The notes beneath the pieces are model-generated. The model worked only from the letters and a program-made list of their open reading frames with translations, was not told the origin of the DNA and ran no database searches. From NCBI GenBank assembly GCA_004556255.1, contig SFHY01000006.1:1-23037 (forward strand): DNA of 23,037 bases, in the 5' to 3' direction. Position 1 is the stretch's first letter, and every line of letters starts with the position of its first letter. Source of the DNA: Lactobacillus delbrueckii (lineage in GTDB: Bacteria; Bacillota; Bacilli; Lactobacillales; Lactobacillaceae). The translations under genes were made by a program, and so were the position numbers. This document shows positions 22,014-23,037 of the stretch, piece by piece.

Positions 22014-22970
22014 ATGAACATAAGAATCAAGAAAATCATCACGGCCTGCGCCCTCTTTTTGGGCCTGGGCCTAGCGGCCGGCAGGGTCTCTGCCGCCGAA
22101 GACACCACCCCGGTCATTACCCTGGGGACGTCATTAACTGCCAGCCAAAAGCAAGGCACCCTGGACGTTTTAAAGGGGGCCCTCAGCGACTCCAGCAACT
22201 ACAACACCTTAACGGTGACGGGCAGCGACCTGGTTACCTACTTGAACCCGTCCGGCAGCTCCTTTACCTCTTCTTCCGGGGTCTGGTCCAGTGCCGCCAT
22301 TGAAAAAACCAGCTCCGGCAGCGGGATCAACGTCCGCATCCTCAACTACAACGGGCAAAACAACATCACCACTATCACCGCCAACCAGTACCGAAACGCG
22401 GCGGTAACGGCCGGGATCACTGACGCCAACATCTACGTTACTTCCGCGATCCCGATCGATGGTTCCGGCGCCCTGGCCGGGATCTACAAGGCCTACGCCA
22501 AGAGCGGGGAGAAGCTGAACCAGAAGCAGATCACCGCGGCCCAGGACGAATTGAACACCTTAAGCGGGATCACCAAGGAAAACAAGGGCAAGGACGGCTA
22601 CTCTGACGCCCAGCTCAACAATGCCGTGGCCGGGGCCAAGAAGGAAATGGCCCAAAAAGGCTCAAGCATTACCAAGAACCAGATCATCACGATCGTCAAC
22701 AACCAGATTGAAAATAACAATCTGACCAATGTGATCACCAACGAACAGAAGCAGCAGATTGTCAACATCCTGGTTGAAATCCGGGACTCTGGCGCCCTCA
22801 ACTCTTCTTCATTTAAGCAGCAGGCCAGCCAAGCCATGAGCGCTATCCAGAAGAACGCCAAGGGAATTTTTGCCAAGCTAAACACCAGCGAAAACCGCAA
22901 CGCCCTGCAGAAGCTCTGGGACGCCATCGTCAACTTCTTTACCAGCCTCTTCTCCAGTTTTGGCAAGTAA
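22014..22970 (+). CDS. Secreted DUF1002 (YpuA-like) protein
   Basis: A 318-residue exported protein. The signal peptide (MNIRIKK, Leu/Gly/Ala core, cleavage near VSAA at 25-28) is followed by a domain matching the DUF1002 pattern: VITLGTSLTASQKQGTLDVL, later GSDLVTYLN and an Ala-rich TAIPI-like stretch (YVTSAIPIDGSGALAGIYKA). A helical, Gln/Asn/Lys-rich second half ends in an aromatic amphipathic segment (NALQKLWDAIVNFF..., about 296-315). Function of the family is unknown; it is widespread in Firmicutes as an extracellular protein. AAGGAGA lies about nine bases upstream of ATG 22014. It is transcribed alone between a divergent promoter and a strong terminator. Confidence 0.82.
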   Translation: MNIRIKKIITACALFLGLGLAAGRVSAAEDTTPVITLGTSLTASQKQGTLDVLKGALSDSSNYNTLTVTGSDLVTYLNPSGSSFTSSSGVWSSAAIEKTSSGSGINVRILNYNGQNNITTITANQYRNAAVTAGITDANIYVTSAIPIDGSGALAGIYKAYAKSGEKLNQKQITAAQDELNTLSGITKENKGKDGYSDAQLNNAVAGAKKEMAQKGSSITKNQIITIVNNQIENNNLTNVITNEQKQQIVNILVEIRDSGALNSSSFKQQASQAMSAIQKNAKGIFAKLNTSENRNALQKLWDAIVNFFTSLFSSFGK

Positions 22971-23007
22971 AAAAATGACCCTGATTATTCAACCGGGGTC
23001 ATTTTTT
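22969..23007. terminator. Terminator of the DUF1002 gene, possibly bidirectional
   Basis: AAAAATGACCC pairs with GGGTCATTTTT around a loop of about 14 bases, with T-runs on both strands. It overlaps the DUF1002 stop codon by two bases. The symmetry would also serve a minus-strand gene entering from the right edge. Confidence 0.82.
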
Positions 23008-23037
23008 CGTCCTGGCTTAATGTGTAAAGTTGAACAG

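Overview
The window looks like chromosome from a fairly GC-rich lactobacillus, most likely Lactobacillus delbrueckii. This is inferred from codon use (strong G/C third positions), AGGAGG-type ribosome sites, AT-rich promoters and terminators, and gene content; no rRNA or marker gene confirms it. No tRNA, rRNA, insertion sequence, phage gene or CRISPR array was seen, and no gene-free stretch exceeds 300 bases.

Region 1 (1-10.7 kb, all minus strand) is a maltose/maltodextrin catabolic cluster. In transcription order it holds an oligo-1,6-glucosidase (dexB-like), a LacI-family regulator (malR-like) with its own terminator, an alpha-glucosidase (malL-like), a neopullulanase/cyclomaltodextrinase (nplT-like), maltose phosphorylase (mapA), beta-phosphoglucomutase (pgmB), the ABC transporter ATPase (msmK/malK) and the first 24 codons of a lipoprotein, probably the binding protein MalE. 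Imported maltodextrins would be trimmed to maltose and glucose. Maltose is then phosphorolysed to glucose and beta-glucose-1-phosphate, and the latter is isomerised to glucose-6-phosphate. Five copies of a LacI/CcpA-type operator, roughly TGTTAnCGnTAACA, lie in the three promoter regions. Before mapA and before malL they occur as pairs with the same 27-bp offset and the same overlap with the -35 box.

Region 2 (10.7-13.5 kb, minus) is an operon of two paralogous YibE/F-type membrane proteins and a cytoplasmic alpha/beta hydrolase. Region 3 (13.5-15.4 kb, minus) pairs D-alanine-D-alanine ligase with a DNA-binding, coiled-coil protein that ends in a Trp-Trp-Lys-Lys tail. Region 4 (15.5-17.5 kb, plus) has a secreted CAP-domain protein with a lysine-rich tail, then a Crp/Fnr (FLP-like) regulator, closed by a bidirectional terminator. 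Region 5 (17.5-19.1 kb, minus) is a TetR regulator and a membrane protein of unknown function. Region 6 (19.2-20.4 kb, minus) is a PRPP-synthetase homologue with altered substrate loops. Region 7 (20.4-21.9 kb, minus) is a family 2 glycosyltransferase overlapping an alpha/beta hydrolase that has an unusual nucleophile elbow. Region 8 (21.9-23.0 kb, plus) is a secreted DUF1002 protein with a strong terminator.

No wholly new system is evident. The observations most worth checking are the duplicated operator architecture, the diverged Prs motifs, the lysine tail of the CAP protein, the GYDSGG hydrolase, the HTH/coiled-coil/WWKK protein and the YibE-YibF-hydrolase operon.
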